Shown: positions 23,505-35,390 of the stretch, in pieces
How positions within the stretch are numbered: the stretch's first letter is position 1
Layout of the letters: each line of letters opens with the position of its first letter
Assembly: GCF_002878395.1 (NCBI RefSeq)
Contig: NW_025842117.1
Span: 60,161 to 124,160 of the forward strand
Length of the DNA: 64,000 bases
Reading direction: 5' to 3'
Source of the DNA: Capsicum annuum
Lineage: Eukaryota; Streptophyta; Magnoliopsida; Solanales; Solanaceae
Translations under genes and position numbers: made by a program
Notes under the pieces: model-generated
The model's database searches: none
The model's input: the letters and a program-made list of their open reading frames with translations, nothing else
What the model was told of the DNA's origin: nothing

Positions 23505-26275
23505 TGAAACACCTTGGGTTTGTAAACCTTAGAAAATTTCCTAGATTTCTGGTTTTTGGACAAGATACAACTAGAGGGTACAGGTTGTATACTGGGGTAC
23601 GACTGGTAAGGTTTGGTGTACACTAACCAGTGATGGTTCATGGGTTTGATTGGTTTCTTGAATAGGTACGACTTTGATTGTTATGAGTTGTATGGTAAAT
23701 GTTGGGTCTTATGGTTGTGTTTTATTTCGCTTAATCTGAGACATAATAAAGTAACTCAGATATGTTTACGAGTGGCTGACCCTGGGTCATAAGATAGGTT
23801 ATGAGTCATATTTTCAAACTTGTATGCCAGACAATGTCAACTCTTCTTGGTTCTATTATGGGTACGGGTTAAGGGTACTAGTCGTAACCTTTGATATGGT
23901 TTGTCTTTGATGGTCATGTGTTGGCTAGTGTGGGGGTCTAAGGGAGATCCAGGGTACGAGTAGTGGGTACCACTTATATTGAAGGGTACAATGGGTAGTG
24001 GAGATTTTATACAATTAAGTTGGGGGTAATCTAGACATTTCTTCTCTTAATCTATTATGACTACACGACTTATATCACACTTGAGATATAATTTAAACTA
24101 TTTTTCTAATCTTAAACACTTAGAAACACTCTCTAATTCTCTCTAAGGCTCTTTAGTAAAAGAAGGCAAAGGTTTTATCTAGAAGATCAATTTGGGGCTT
24201 GTTTGGGTGATTTCTCTCCATCATCTTCATCATCTAAGGCAAGATACTCCTCCCTCATTGTTAGTTCCAATGAAATTAATGTTTTATACAATGTTTTCAT
24301 TGCATTATTATTATATGATTTTGGGGTTTTCAAGTATATTTTGGGGTTTTGGTAATTTAATGCTTGGTTATGGTTTACCCATATTTAAATTATATTCTTA
24401 CATGCTTTAATAGTGGTCCAGGCAATTGGTTGCATGAGAATGATTAATTGGTAATTGGATTTGGTTTTGGAAACACTATGCCCCCAACATATTTGATAAA
24501 ATGCCTATGATAATGTTCTTACTATATTATTATAATTTTAATGAAACTATTTCATGGTTTTGTTTGGTAATCGAAGCCTAATGGTGTAAATGGTTTGAAT
24601 GGCTTGGAATTGTTAAAAGAGTAAGGTAGTAAGGTTTGGTGGTTATAGTTATGGTTAATTAAACTTCATAGTTTGGTACAAGGGAATCCCCCAAAAAAAA
24701 TATTAATAGAACATTTTTGGGGTACATGGGAATCCTCCACGTAACATGATAGTGTAATCTATGGGTATATAGGAATCCCTTTACATAAAAAGGCTGGCTA
24801 AGGATATTGCTTGCAAGCTATAGTCGGTATGACGATACTACTACTCAAAGCCTTGGTTAATAATAATGGTATTATGGTTTTGTTGAGTGGAAAAGTTTTT
24901 AATTAGGCAATAATGGCGGGGTGCGGTAGCTAACTTTTAAGGAGCAAGTCCAATGGACGGACACTGGAAACTCATATTTGCTGACATAAAGGGTTGGTTT
25001 TAGCTGCCATATATGATACTTTGAGGTAGATGGGAATCCTCTAATTACACTATACATATGCATCATAGAGAGCGTAGGGTACTCAAGAATCTCCTACTCT
25101 TATGGTAACTTTGATTCATATAGTTACACGCATCAAAGCCTGTTCAAGGGATTACAGTAGACCCATATAGGTTGTGGTTGGTTCTAGGATGGTTAAGCTA
25201 CACATATCTAGGTTAATGGTTTTAATATCTGGGGAATTAGATTCCAAAGAAACCAAAGTTTCTAAACAAGATGGCAATACAAGATAATCCAAGCTTTCAA
25301 TTCACTTTCAAAGGAGCATTCATTTATGTGTCATCAAAAGTTACTAATTAAATGACAAAGGCATCTATTTATAGTGTTTTCCTTTGCCTAAAATAGCCTA
25401 TTACAAAAATAACCCAAATGTGGCTATTTTGGAAATAACTAACATGATCTCTTCAAATAATGCTCTAAGCTCCAAGCAACTATCCACCCATGGAATGATG
25501 GGTTTAGGAGCCTAAAAGGAGTCCACCGAATGCACTCTTGATCTCTTGGATTGATCAAGGCTTAGAACTCTTTGTATTGGCCTTGAAAGATGTAGTCAAA
25601 AATTGTAAGGCTGATCCAGATCGTATCACCTATCCTTGGGCAGTTGTACCCCTATGCAATGCAGGAACTGGCCATTCTACTCCTCCTACATAGGGATCGA
25701 ATCTCAAGATCATCTAGGTTAGATTGAAGTGGTGAGCTTCCATACTCTGAAAGGCTCTATTTCATATCATGGACATTTTTACTTATTTTGGATATTTTAT
25801 GGATATTAATTTTGTGTATGGTTAGGGTCATGTCCTAACTAAATATTACTTTTTGTTTGGTTAAAGGCTTTGTGGAACTACTATGGGTTGGAACAGGTGG
25901 GATCGGTATTAATGTCAACCTTAGTATTTGCTTTAGTATTGGGATAATACCGTTGAACTGAATTTATGATTGTTCCATCCTCTTATGTTTTGTTATGGAT
26001 TGGAACTTAGTTATTATTTTAGTTTTGGTTTACGGTTTAGTTTGGAAATTAGTTATTGGTGTGGGTTTAGACGGTTGGAATTGATTGGGTTGGTTATGGT
26101 CTTAGACCTATCCTAAAGTGTAGAAATTGAATAAAATATGCTATTTTGTTATAAGTTCAAAATTTATCCAACTTAGGGTATATGCTAGATGGTTGGGTTG
26201 GGTATTTGGGAGGTCTTCAGTCTTGGCTGGACTTGAGATGACCATTATGAGAAAGCCATGGATCGGGTCATGTCA
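23505..26275 (+). repeat. B 5' LTR
   Basis: Begins TGAAACACCTTGGG and ends GGGTCATGTCA. It is homologous to 31229-33751 and, in opposite orientation, to both LTRs of D. It is longer than the 3' LTR because 25230-25628 replaces about 170 bases present in the other copies. The motif-rich GGGTACGAGT module is at 23575-23995. Confidence 0.9.
25230..25628 (-). mobile_element. probable solo LTR or short element inside B 5' LTR
   Basis: This block is absent from the three other LTRs of the family. It begins TG and ends CA; on the minus strand it starts TGATACGATCTGG and contains CACTATAAATAGATGCC, a good TATA box, at 25362-25378. These are traits of a small LTR. I could not find a target duplication, and about 170 bases of host LTR are missing at the site, so a plain insertion does not explain everything. 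Confidence 0.45.
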
Positions 26276-26290
26276 ACTTAGTATTAGAGC
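26276..26290 (+). other. B primer-binding site (decayed)
   Basis: TTAGTATTAGAGC follows the LTR end; it is a degraded TGGTATCAGAGC (tRNA-iMet type). Confidence 0.6.
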
Positions 26291-26481
26291 TTTAGGTTTA
26301 TGGTCAATTTGGAGCCTATAAAGCCATTATGAGTAGATTCTCTTTTAGGGGTTTGTAGCACAGCACACTCAAAAGGGCGAGGCTACAAGACATTTAGGAA
26401 TGTTCTACTTTCTTGGTATTCTATTTTCAAGATGCTAGGTGTAAGGTCCTTTTTAATCCTAGTTTGTTCGCTTATCTGATC

Positions 26482-27740
26482 ATGCCTCGATGATCTGAGA
26501 TGCAAGGTAACTCCTCTGTTCTAACTAGGGACAATGTTAACGGGATACGTACTACTCAAGGGATGTATACTCGGTCTAGTGGCCGAGTGCCTAATATATC
26601 TAGAGTTCCACAAGTTGCTACTAGTCCTCCTCAAGGTAAGGTTACTAATGTGAAATTTCACCAATTGATTCATGTTATTATTTAGTTGGTTACTGCTCAA
26701 GTTGAGTGGGATAAATCCTCCTACTTTTACTGGTGTAAAGGTGGAAGAGGATCCTCAGAATTTCTTGGATGAAATAGATAAAAATTTTAGGGTAATCCAC
26801 ATAACGAATATGGAAGGGGTCAATTTTGCTACTTACCAGCTTAAGGATGTGGCATACCAATGGTACAAGGAGTGGGATAGGGTTAGAGGTAATGTTGCGA
26901 AGTTGACTTTGTAAGAGAGTTACTCTAATGCTTTTTTAGATTGCTTCTTTCCTAGGAGTTGAGAGAAATGAAGGAGGAGTAATTTATCACTCTAAGATAA
27001 GGAAACATGTTTGTCAAGGAATATGCCTTGAAATTTCATCTGCTATCTAGGTATGCTCCAAACTAGTGACTAATATAATGAAAAGAATGAGAAATTTAAC
27101 CTCTGAATTATCTCGGGATTTGATCCTTTAAAGAAAGACTGCATTGCTCATAAAAGATATGGATATTTCTAGGTTGGTGGTTCATATGCAATAGGTGGAG
27201 GAAGAAAAGAGGAACCAGGACAAGTTTGGGGAAAGGCCAGTTAAGAAGTTAAGGTTATCTGAACAGAGTGGAGCTTAATAGCAAGGTGGTTGGGATGGTG
27301 GTAAGTTGAAAAAAGAAGAAGTGAGGGAGTTTTAGGTCCTTCTTTACAACTAGTGCTCCTTACCTAAATAGTCGAGCGATAAGCATCAATAGGGTAGTGA
27401 TAATTATTGGACACATGGTGCCCAATCTCAGGAAAGTGGGGCTCAGTCGGCTTTATTATGCCCTTTTTGTCAAGTTGTGGTAGGTTGCATAGGGGTTTCT
27501 ATTATGAATGGAGGGAGAGATATTTCAAATATTGTCATCTAGGCCATATGCTTCGAAATTATTTGGTTGGTAAGCGTACTTCAGGAGCGAGTAAGGCTTT
27601 AATTACTTCATCTTCTACTCCTATCTCAAAAGTTGCTACTTCTGTGTCTATTTTGGCTTCTTGTACCAGCATAGGTCAGAATAGGTTATATGCTCTTGCT
27701 ACTTGGCAGGAATCTAAGGCATTGCCTGATGTCGTGAATG
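26482..27740 (+). pseudogene. B gag (broken)
   Basis: A start ATG at 26482 is followed within four codons by a stop. Further on, N-terminal gag words (VKFHQLIHVI), then GVKVEEDPQNFLDEIDKNF and ATYQLKDVAYQWYKEW (26710-26880) identify the gypsy gag core. The nucleocapsid knuckle at 27521-27562 reads YFKYCHLGHMLRNY, where Cys positions have become Tyr. Frameshift near 26690. Gag would form the virus-like particle; this copy is dead. Confidence 0.8.
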
Positions 27741-29570
27741 GTATGTTATAACTCTTTTCATGGGACGTGTATTATTTGATCAATTTGGGGTCCACACTAT
27801 CTTTTGCAAATCTATTTGTGGCTGTGTATTTTAGTTTTGATGTCAAGGTTATTTTAGATCCTTTTTCTATTACTACTTAGTAGGTGACTCTGTGGTTGCT
27901 AAATAAGTTTATAGGAGGTGTGTGGTATTTATTGGTAGTAGGCAGACATTGGTGGATTTGTTTGAACTTAATATAGTAGGTTTTGATGTCATTTTGGGTA
28001 TGGATTGGTTACACTCTTCTTATGCGTCCTTCGATTGTTGGACCCATAAAGTTGTCTTTAGGTTCCCTGGTAAACTAGTAATTGATTGGGAGAGTTGCTC
28101 CCTAGATCCTAGGGAGGTTTATTTCTTATCTGAGGTATCAGAGGTTAATCTCTAAAGGGTATCTCTAGCATCTCATCCGGGTTAATCAAACTTGAAAGGT
28201 CCTTCTTTACATTCAGTTTCGGTGGTGAATGAGTTTCTTGAGGTGTTTTTAGATGATCTTCTTGGTTTTCCTCCAGATAGGGAGATCAGTTTGGTGTTGA
28301 TTTGGTTTCAGACACTTATCCAATATCTATTGCTCCTTTTAGAATAGGTCTGGCTGAGTTGAGGGAACTCAAGAAAAACCTTAAGGATCTTTTAAATAAG
28401 GGTTTTATCCATCCTAGTGTGTCCCCGTGGGGTGCACCTGTGTTATTCGTGCAAAATAAAGATGGTTCCCTTTGAATGTGCATTGACTATCTACAATTAA
28501 GTTAAGTGACGGTTAAGAACAAGTATTCTCTTCTAAGAATAAATAACTTGTTTGATTAGTTGTGAGGTGCCAAATTCATTTATCAGATAGATCTTTGATA
28601 TATGTATTATTATCTTAGGATTATAGAGGTGGATATCCCTAAGATTGCTTTTCATGCCCGGTATAGGCACTTTAAGTTCCTGGTTATGTCATTTAGTTTG
28701 ACTAATACCCCGATGGCATTTATGAATTTAATGAATAGGGTTTTCAACTAGTTTCTGGATCTTTTTGTCATTGTGTACATTGATGACATTTTGGTGTATT
28801 CTAAAAGTGAGGTGGATCATGCCAATCACATCCGTGTGGTGTTTCAGACCGTGAAAGAGCAGCAGTTGTATGCCAAATTCTCCAAGTGTGATTTTTAGTT
28901 AAACGCTGTGACTTTTCTTAATCATATTATTTCTGGTGAAGTGATCAAGGTAGATCCACAAAAGGTGGCTATGGTAAAAAGGTGGCCTTAACCCATGAAT
29001 CCAACCGATATTTGTAGCTTCTTAGTCTTGGCTGAGTACTATAGGCGATTCATGGTATGTTTCTTAATGATAGCTACCCCATTGGCTAAGTTGACTCAGA
29101 AGAAACTAAAGTTTTCTAGGTCAGATTCTTATGAGGGGAGTATTGAGAAGATAAAGGATAAACTAACTTCGACCCCAATTTTGACATTGCCTGAAGGTAA
29201 TAAGAGGTTTGAGGTTTATTATGATGTATCCTGGGTGGGACTTGGTTGTTTTTTTATGTAATATGGAAAGGTAATAGCCTATGTTTCCAGGAAGTGGAAG
29301 GTACATAAGAAAAATTATCCTACTCATGATTTAGAGCTTTTAGTGGTGGTTTTACCTTTAAAAATCTCGTGGCATTTCCTATAAGAAGTGTATGTGGACA
29401 TCTTTTCTGGTCATAAGAGTCTAGAGTATGTGTTCACTTAGATGGAGCTAAGTCTTAGGTAGAGAAGAGGGTTAGAGCTTGTTAAGGACTATGATATGAG
29501 TCTTCACTACCACCCAGGTAAAGCTAACATGGTTGTTGATACTCTTAGCAAGTTGTCCATGGGAGTTTAC
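27741..29570 (+). pseudogene. B protease, reverse transcriptase and RNase H (broken)
   Basis: Protease C-terminal half at 27922-28155 (GFDVILGMDWLHSSYASFD). RT from about 28205, with the catalytic YIDD preserved at 28776-28787 and the segment [10 protein letters not shown] near 28867. RNase H from about 29180 (LPEGNKRFEVYYDVSWVG) to 29560 (YHPGKANMVVDTLSKLSM). Many stops interrupt the frame, mostly TAG where Gln or Trp is expected. Confidence 0.85.
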
Positions 29571-29819
29571 CTTATGTGGATAAGGAGAAGAAATAATTGG
29601 TGAAGGGTACTCACCACTTGGATAATTTTGAAGTTTGTCTCTAGGACTCCAATGATGGTGGGGTAATGGTACACGAGGTGGTTTTGTCGTCCCTTGGTGT
29701 AAACATCAAGGAAAAGAAAATGATAGATCCTATCTGGATAAAAATCAAGTGTTAGGTTAGTGGGCATAGAGTGATGGTTTTTTGATCAGCGGTAATGGTA
29801 CCTTGAGGTACAAAAGGAG

Positions 29820-30970
29820 ATTATGTGTTCTATATGTGATGGTTTCTGATGTTGTTAATCCTTGTTAGACCAAAATATATCATGATCTCAAGGATATCTA
29901 TTAGTGGAATGGTATGAAGAAGTATGTGGCTGATTTTTTGGCCAAATACATGGTGTGTGAACAAGTCAAAGTTGAGAACCTGAGACCTAGAGGATTGTAT
30001 CGGAAAATTGAGTTGCCTAAAAGAAAATGGGAAGTATTTAATATGGATTTCGTTATCAGCCTTCCTCAGTCTCGAAATCAATTTGATTTGTTTTGGGTCA
30101 TCGTGGATAGGATGACAAAGTTCGCTCACTTCTTGCCGGTGCAAACTAACTTTTCAGCTGATGACTATGCATGGTTGTATCTTCATGGGATTGTAAAGTT
30201 GTATGGGTTACCTGTTTTGATTATCTCTGATCGTGGTACATAGTTTTCATCTCACTTTAGGCGGTGTTTTTAGAATACATTGGGGACCAAGATTAGTCTG
30301 AGTACTACTTTTTGTCCGCAGATGGATGGGAAAGCAAAGATGTCTATTTAGACATTGAAGGACATTCTTTGTGCTGGTGTGATTGACTATGGTGGTAGCT
30401 GGGTTGAGCATCTACCTCTTATAGATCTTGCTTACTATAACAGCTATCATTATAGCATTGGGATGAACCTATTTGAGGTATTGTATAGAAGGAGGTGTAG
30501 ATCTACTATTGGGTGGTTTGAGCATAGTGAGGCAGATATGTTCGGTTTGGATTTTTTTTATCAAGGTATGTATAAGATAAAGGTTATTCGGGATAGGCTT
30601 AAGGCTGCCCAAAGATGCCAAAAGTCCTATGCAGATGTAAGGCATAGAAACTTGGAGTTTGAGGTTGGGGATAAGGTATTCCTAATGGTATCTCCTATGA
30701 AGCGAGTAATGTGGTTTGTTATTATGGGGAAGCTCGGTCCCCGATATATTGGTCCTTTTGTGGTTAAACGAAGGGTTAGTAATGTGGCGTATGAATTGGA
30801 GTTGCCTTCTAGTTTGAGTTCCATTCATCTAGTATTTCATGTCCCTGTATTGAGGAAGTGTCTTGGTGATCCTTCTTCGATGGTTCCTTTGAAAGTTTTG
30901 GGTATTTTTGGTTCTTTGTATTATCAAGAGATCCTGGTTGGCATATTGGATGGATAGGTTTGTTGGTTAC
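29820..30970 (+). pseudogene. B integrase (broken)
   Basis: Zinc-binding region and core at 29880-30350 (FWVIVDRMTKFAHFLPVQTN, LPVLIISDRGT). The segment expected to carry the catalytic Glu reads DGKAKMSI near 30325, so Glu is replaced by Lys. The 200-codon ORF 30355-30957 covers the rest of the core and the C-terminal region (GGSWVEHLPLIDLAYYNS, RRRCRSTIGWFEHSE, LGPRYIGPFVVKRRVS). A stop at 30242 separates the two halves. It is the longest uninterrupted pol piece in the window. Confidence 0.85.
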
Positions 30971-31193
30971 GGACAACGGATATGGCATCAGTTAAGGTTC
31001 TATGGTGGAACCATAAGGTTGAAGTGGCTACATGGGAAACGGAACCGAACATGAAGTCTAAATACTCGCATTTGTTTTTTACTCGAGATGTGTGTGTATT
31101 TTTTATCACATCTTTGTTTTCTAACTTGGATAAAGGCTGGATTGATTTTCTATAATGCAAACAAATTATGCTTGTGTTTAACCTACCTTGTCC

Positions 31194-31228
31194 GTCATTC
31201 GGGGATGAATGATCCTAGTAAGAAAGAC
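31194..31228 (+). other. B 3' untranslated end and polypurine tract
   Basis: A CGGGGATGAATGATCC block, then AGTAAGAAAGAC directly before the LTR start. The purine run is weaker than in D or A. Confidence 0.6.
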
Positions 31229-33751
31229 TAAAACAACTTGGGTTTGGGACCCTTCAAATATTTCCAGTATTTTTAGTTTTTGGACAAGATAAGACTACAG
31301 GGTACAAGTCGTATGCCGGGGTATAGTTGGTAAGGTTTTGTCGTATACTAAATAGTAATGATTTGCGGGTTGGATTCATTTCCAGAATGGGTAGAACTTT
31401 TGATGGTACGAGTCATATGGTGGTTGACGGGTCTTATGATTGGGTTTTTTCACTTATTCTGAGACATAGTAAAGTAACTTGGATTTGAGTACGAGTGGCT
31501 CACCATGGGTCATGAGATAGGGAACGAACGGTATTGTCTAACTCATATGTTGGACAATGTCAACTCCTCTTAGTTTTACTATATGTATATGTAAAGGCTA
31601 ATAGTTGTATCCTTCGATACAGTTTGGCTTGCATGTCCATATATTGTCCATTGTGGGGGTCTAAGGGATATCTACGGTACGAGTGGTGGGTACCACTCAT
31701 GTTAGAGGGTACAAATAGTATGGTGGAGTCGTACCCACCTGCACGGATTTTATACAATTATTTTTGGGGTATTCTAGACATTTCCCCTCTTAACCTTTTA
31801 TGAACACATGACTTATCACATTTGAAACATGATTTACCCTATTATTCTAATCTTAAACACTTAGAAACACTCTCTAATTCTTTATAAGACTCTTGGGTAA
31901 AAGAAGACTAAGGTTTCATCTAGAGGATCAATTTGGGGCTTGTTTAGGTGATTCTCTCCATCATCTTCGTAATCTAAGGTAAGATACTCCTTCCTCATTC
32001 TTAGTTCCAACTAACGGCATGTTTTATACTTTGTTTTTATGGCATGATTATTGTATGATTTTGGTGTTTTCAAGTATATGTTGGGGTTTTGGTAATAAAA
32101 TGTTTGTTTATTGTTTTCCCATGTTTCAATTATGGTTTTACATATTTTAATGGTGGTTTGGAAAATTGGTTTCATGGGAATGGTTAATTGATAATTGGAT
32201 TTGGTTTTGAAAAAACTATGCCTCTAATATTTTTGATAAAATGCCTATGATAATGATTTACTATATTATTGGGCATTTAATGGAACTATTGCATGATACG
32301 GTATGGTAATGGAACCTTAATGGTATAAATGGTTTGAATGGCTTGGAATAGTTAAAATGGTAAGGTTTGGTGGTTGTGGTTATGCTTAATTAAACTTCCT
32401 AGTGAGGTACACGGGAATCCCCCAAGAAAATATATTAATGGAACTCTTGTGGGTACATGGGAATCCTCCAAGTAACTTGATAACGTAATCTATAGGCAAG
32501 TGGGAATCCCTCTACATAAAAAGGTTGGCTAAGGATATTTCTTGCAAGCTATAGTTGGTATGACAATACCACTACTCATTGCCTTGGTTAATAATAATGA
32601 TATAATGGTTTTGTTGAGTAGAAAAAGTTTTAATTAGTTAATAATGGCGGGGTGTGAAAGATAACCGTGAAGGTGCGAGTCCAATGTATGGACAAAGGAA
32701 ATTCATGTTTGCCGATATAAGGGGTTGGTCATAGCGGCCATATATCACTCTATGAGGTACATGGTAATTATATATGTACACTATGCATATGAATCATAGA
32801 GAGCAAGGGGTACTTGGGAATCCACTACTCTTATGGTAACTCTAGTTTGTTTAGGTTAGCTCATCAGGCCCGTTCTGGGGCTCACACTGGACTCATATAG
32901 ACTGTGGGTAGTTCTAGGATGGTTAAGCTACACATAACTAGGTTAATGGTTTCAAAGGAATACTAAATCTAGTTCCCATTCCCAGCATGGTTGCATATAT
33001 ATATATATATGTATGGTTGTGTGCGTATAGTTGGTTTACTTAGTTTTAAAGGATGGATTTATTTTATCCTTATCCTGAGTAATTTGTAGCATTCACCTGC
33101 TAACCCATTATCAAGCGGCTATATCCCTACACGATCCAGGAACCTTCCATTCTACTACTCCAGCATTGCGATCAGATCTCGGGATAAACATGGTTGGATT
33201 GAAGTGGTAATCTTTCATACTTTGGAAGGCTCCATTTCATATCATGGACAACTTTACTTATTTTGGATATTTTATGGATATTGGTTTTGGCTATGGTTAA
33301 GGGCATGTCCTAACTGAATATTACTTTTCCTTTTGTTAGAGTCTATATGGAACTACTATGTGTTAGAATAGGCGAGATCGGTATCGGTGTCAGCCTTAGT
33401 ATTAGAATTGGTATTGCGGCTGATACCGTTGAACTAAATTTATGATTGTTCTATCCTCTTATGTTATATTAATGATGGGAACTTAGTTATTATTTCAGTT
33501 TTGGTTTATGGTTTGGTTTGGAATTTGGTTACTGTTATGGATTTTGATGGTTGGACTCGATTAGGCCGGTCACGGTCTTAGGGCTATACCAAAGTATGGA
33601 AATGGAATAAAATATTTCATCTTGTTATATGTTTGGAATTCATCGTATTTAGGGTATATGCTAGATGGTTGGGTTAGGTATCGTGGTTGGTCTCCGGTCC
33701 TGGATGGACTTGAGGTGCCGCCTATGGTAAGGCCTCGGGCGGGTCATGTCA
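31229..33751 (+). repeat. B 3' LTR
   Basis: Begins TAAAACAACTTGGG (the TG has decayed to TA) and ends GGGTCATGTCA at 33751. Homologous to 23505-26275. It contains a short (AT)n run near 32997-33011 and keeps the region that the 5' LTR lost at 25230. Confidence 0.85.
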
Positions 33752-33756
33752 GTTTC

Positions 33757-34114
33757 CATCCTTCGGAAGACTTCATTTCATGGTTTGGTTTCCCTTGTCT
33801 TGGAATTTTATTTTGATTTATTTTGGATAGGAATAGGGGAATGTCTCGATACTTTACTAGTATTCAATTTTGTTAGAGGCTTTTTTGGACAATAGTAGAC
33901 GTGGGCGCTATGGTTGATATTCGATATTAGTTTTGATATTGTGTATAATTTTTGGATATTGTCCTAATATAGACTTTTGGTTTATTTTTCCTATATTTTC
34001 ATATCTATACATATATATATATAGGTTATGTTATAATTGTCTATGAGGATGGTCTCCGATAATCAGTAGACTTGAGATGTCCGTCACGGCCAAGCCCTAG
34101 TTTGGGTTATGACA
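33757..34114 (+). repeat. A 5' LTR, right part
   Basis: Resumes host LTR sequence after B and ends TTTGGGTTATGACA. It is homologous to 47765-48107 of the 3' LTR. Confidence 0.9.
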
Positions 34115-34130
34115 AAGTTGTTATCAGAGC
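34115..34130 (+). other. A primer-binding site
   Basis: AAGTTGTTATCAGAGC; one mismatch to TGGTATCAGAGC (tRNA-iMet type), immediately after the LTR end. Confidence 0.8.
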
Positions 34131-34324
34131 CTAGACTTATGGTCATTAGGGTGTCCATAAATTCATGTAAAGTAGAGTCTTTTAAGGGTATGTAGAAAGC
34201 CACAATTAAAAGAGAGAGGCTACAAGGCACTTAGGAATGTTTCCCTTTCTTATTCGTCTTATTATTCGGCTATACAGTCTAAGGTCTTAGATTCGTCTAA
34301 CTCTAATTTATTAACCTTTCGGAT

Positions 34325-35390
34325 AATGCCTCCAAAATAATCTGAAGCTTATGAAAACTCATCTGTCCCACCTGAGGACAATCTGGGTGGATCTCATCCA
34401 GCTTATAGGGAGCAGACCCAATCTAGGGCTCGACTTCTCTGTCCCTGTGGAGCCCTAGTTCCCTCCACTGATCTTTCTCCAGAAAGTGACACTTTTGTTC
34501 AGTCAACTCGGGGAGATATCAGCAATGTTGAGTTCCGACAATGCATTCATCTATTGACTCAGTTGGTGACATCTCAATCACATCATATGCATTTTACTAA
34601 TTTTGGTGGGAGTTCATTTGAGGCCACTAGAGTTTGCCAGTTTATGAGGCTGAGCACTTCGACTATCATTTGTACTAAGGTTGAGGTAAATGCTTAAAAT
34701 TTTTATAGATGATATGGAAGAGATCTTTTGGGTTATGAATGCTACTAAGGTATGGGGTGTGGAATTTACTGCTTATCAGTTAAAGGATGTAAAGTACCTA
34801 TGGTACGATGAGTGGGGGTGGGTTAGGGATAATGATGCTGAATCAGCTTTATAGGAGGATTTCTCTCGTACCTTTCTTGGATCTTCATTTCTTAGGAGTT
34901 GAGGGAGGAAAAAATATAGGAGTTTGTGAATTTGAAGCAAGGTAGGACATCATTGAAGGAGTATGCCTTGAAACTCCACCAGTTTTCACGATATGCTCCT
35001 GAGCTAGTGTCTAGAATAAGGGCTAGAAAGAGGAAATTTTATTTTGGTTTTTCTCGTTAGTTTATCTTGTAGAGTAAGGATGCCATGTTGAACAAGGATA
35101 TAGACATCTCTAGACTTATAGTATATATGTAGTAGGTTAAGGAGGAAAATAAGAAACAAGCGGATATAAGATAGAGACAGAGTAAGAAGTTTCAATATTT
35201 AGACCGGGGTGGAGGTAAGAAGAGTGGTAGAGATGGTGGGAAATAGTCTAAGAAGAGGTGGGAAAACTAGAGTTTATATTCGACGGCTAGTGCTCCTTAT
35301 CTTAATCCATTTGCAGATCTTCATTTTCAGTGTGTTGATAGTTCTGGGGCATAAGTTACCCAATCTCATGCTAGTGTGGACCAGTCAGCT
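34325..35390 (+). pseudogene. A gag (broken)
   Basis: ATG at 34325 with a stop four codons later, then a readable N-terminal region (GDISNVEFRQCIHLLTQLVT near 34510). A gag core follows with AYQLKD-like words at 34760, REEKIQEF-like text near 34905, and SLKEYALKLHQFSRYAPELV at 34950-35010. Stops are frequent. The order and wording match the gag of B and D, but the DNA is clearly a different subfamily. Confidence 0.75.

Larger units (their letters stand above)
23505..33751 (+). mobile_element. element B: full-length Ty3/gypsy element, same family as D
   Basis: 5' LTR 23505-26275, primer site 26276-26290, gag, protease, RT, RNase H, integrase, polypurine tract and 3' LTR 31229-33751. It interrupts the 5' LTR of A; host sequence continues at 33757 with the block that follows the break in the intact 3' LTR copy (47760). 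Target duplication is GTTTT (23500-23504) and GTTTC (33752-33756), 4 of 5 matching. The first LTR keeps the start TGAAACACC. All genes are broken. Confidence 0.9.
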
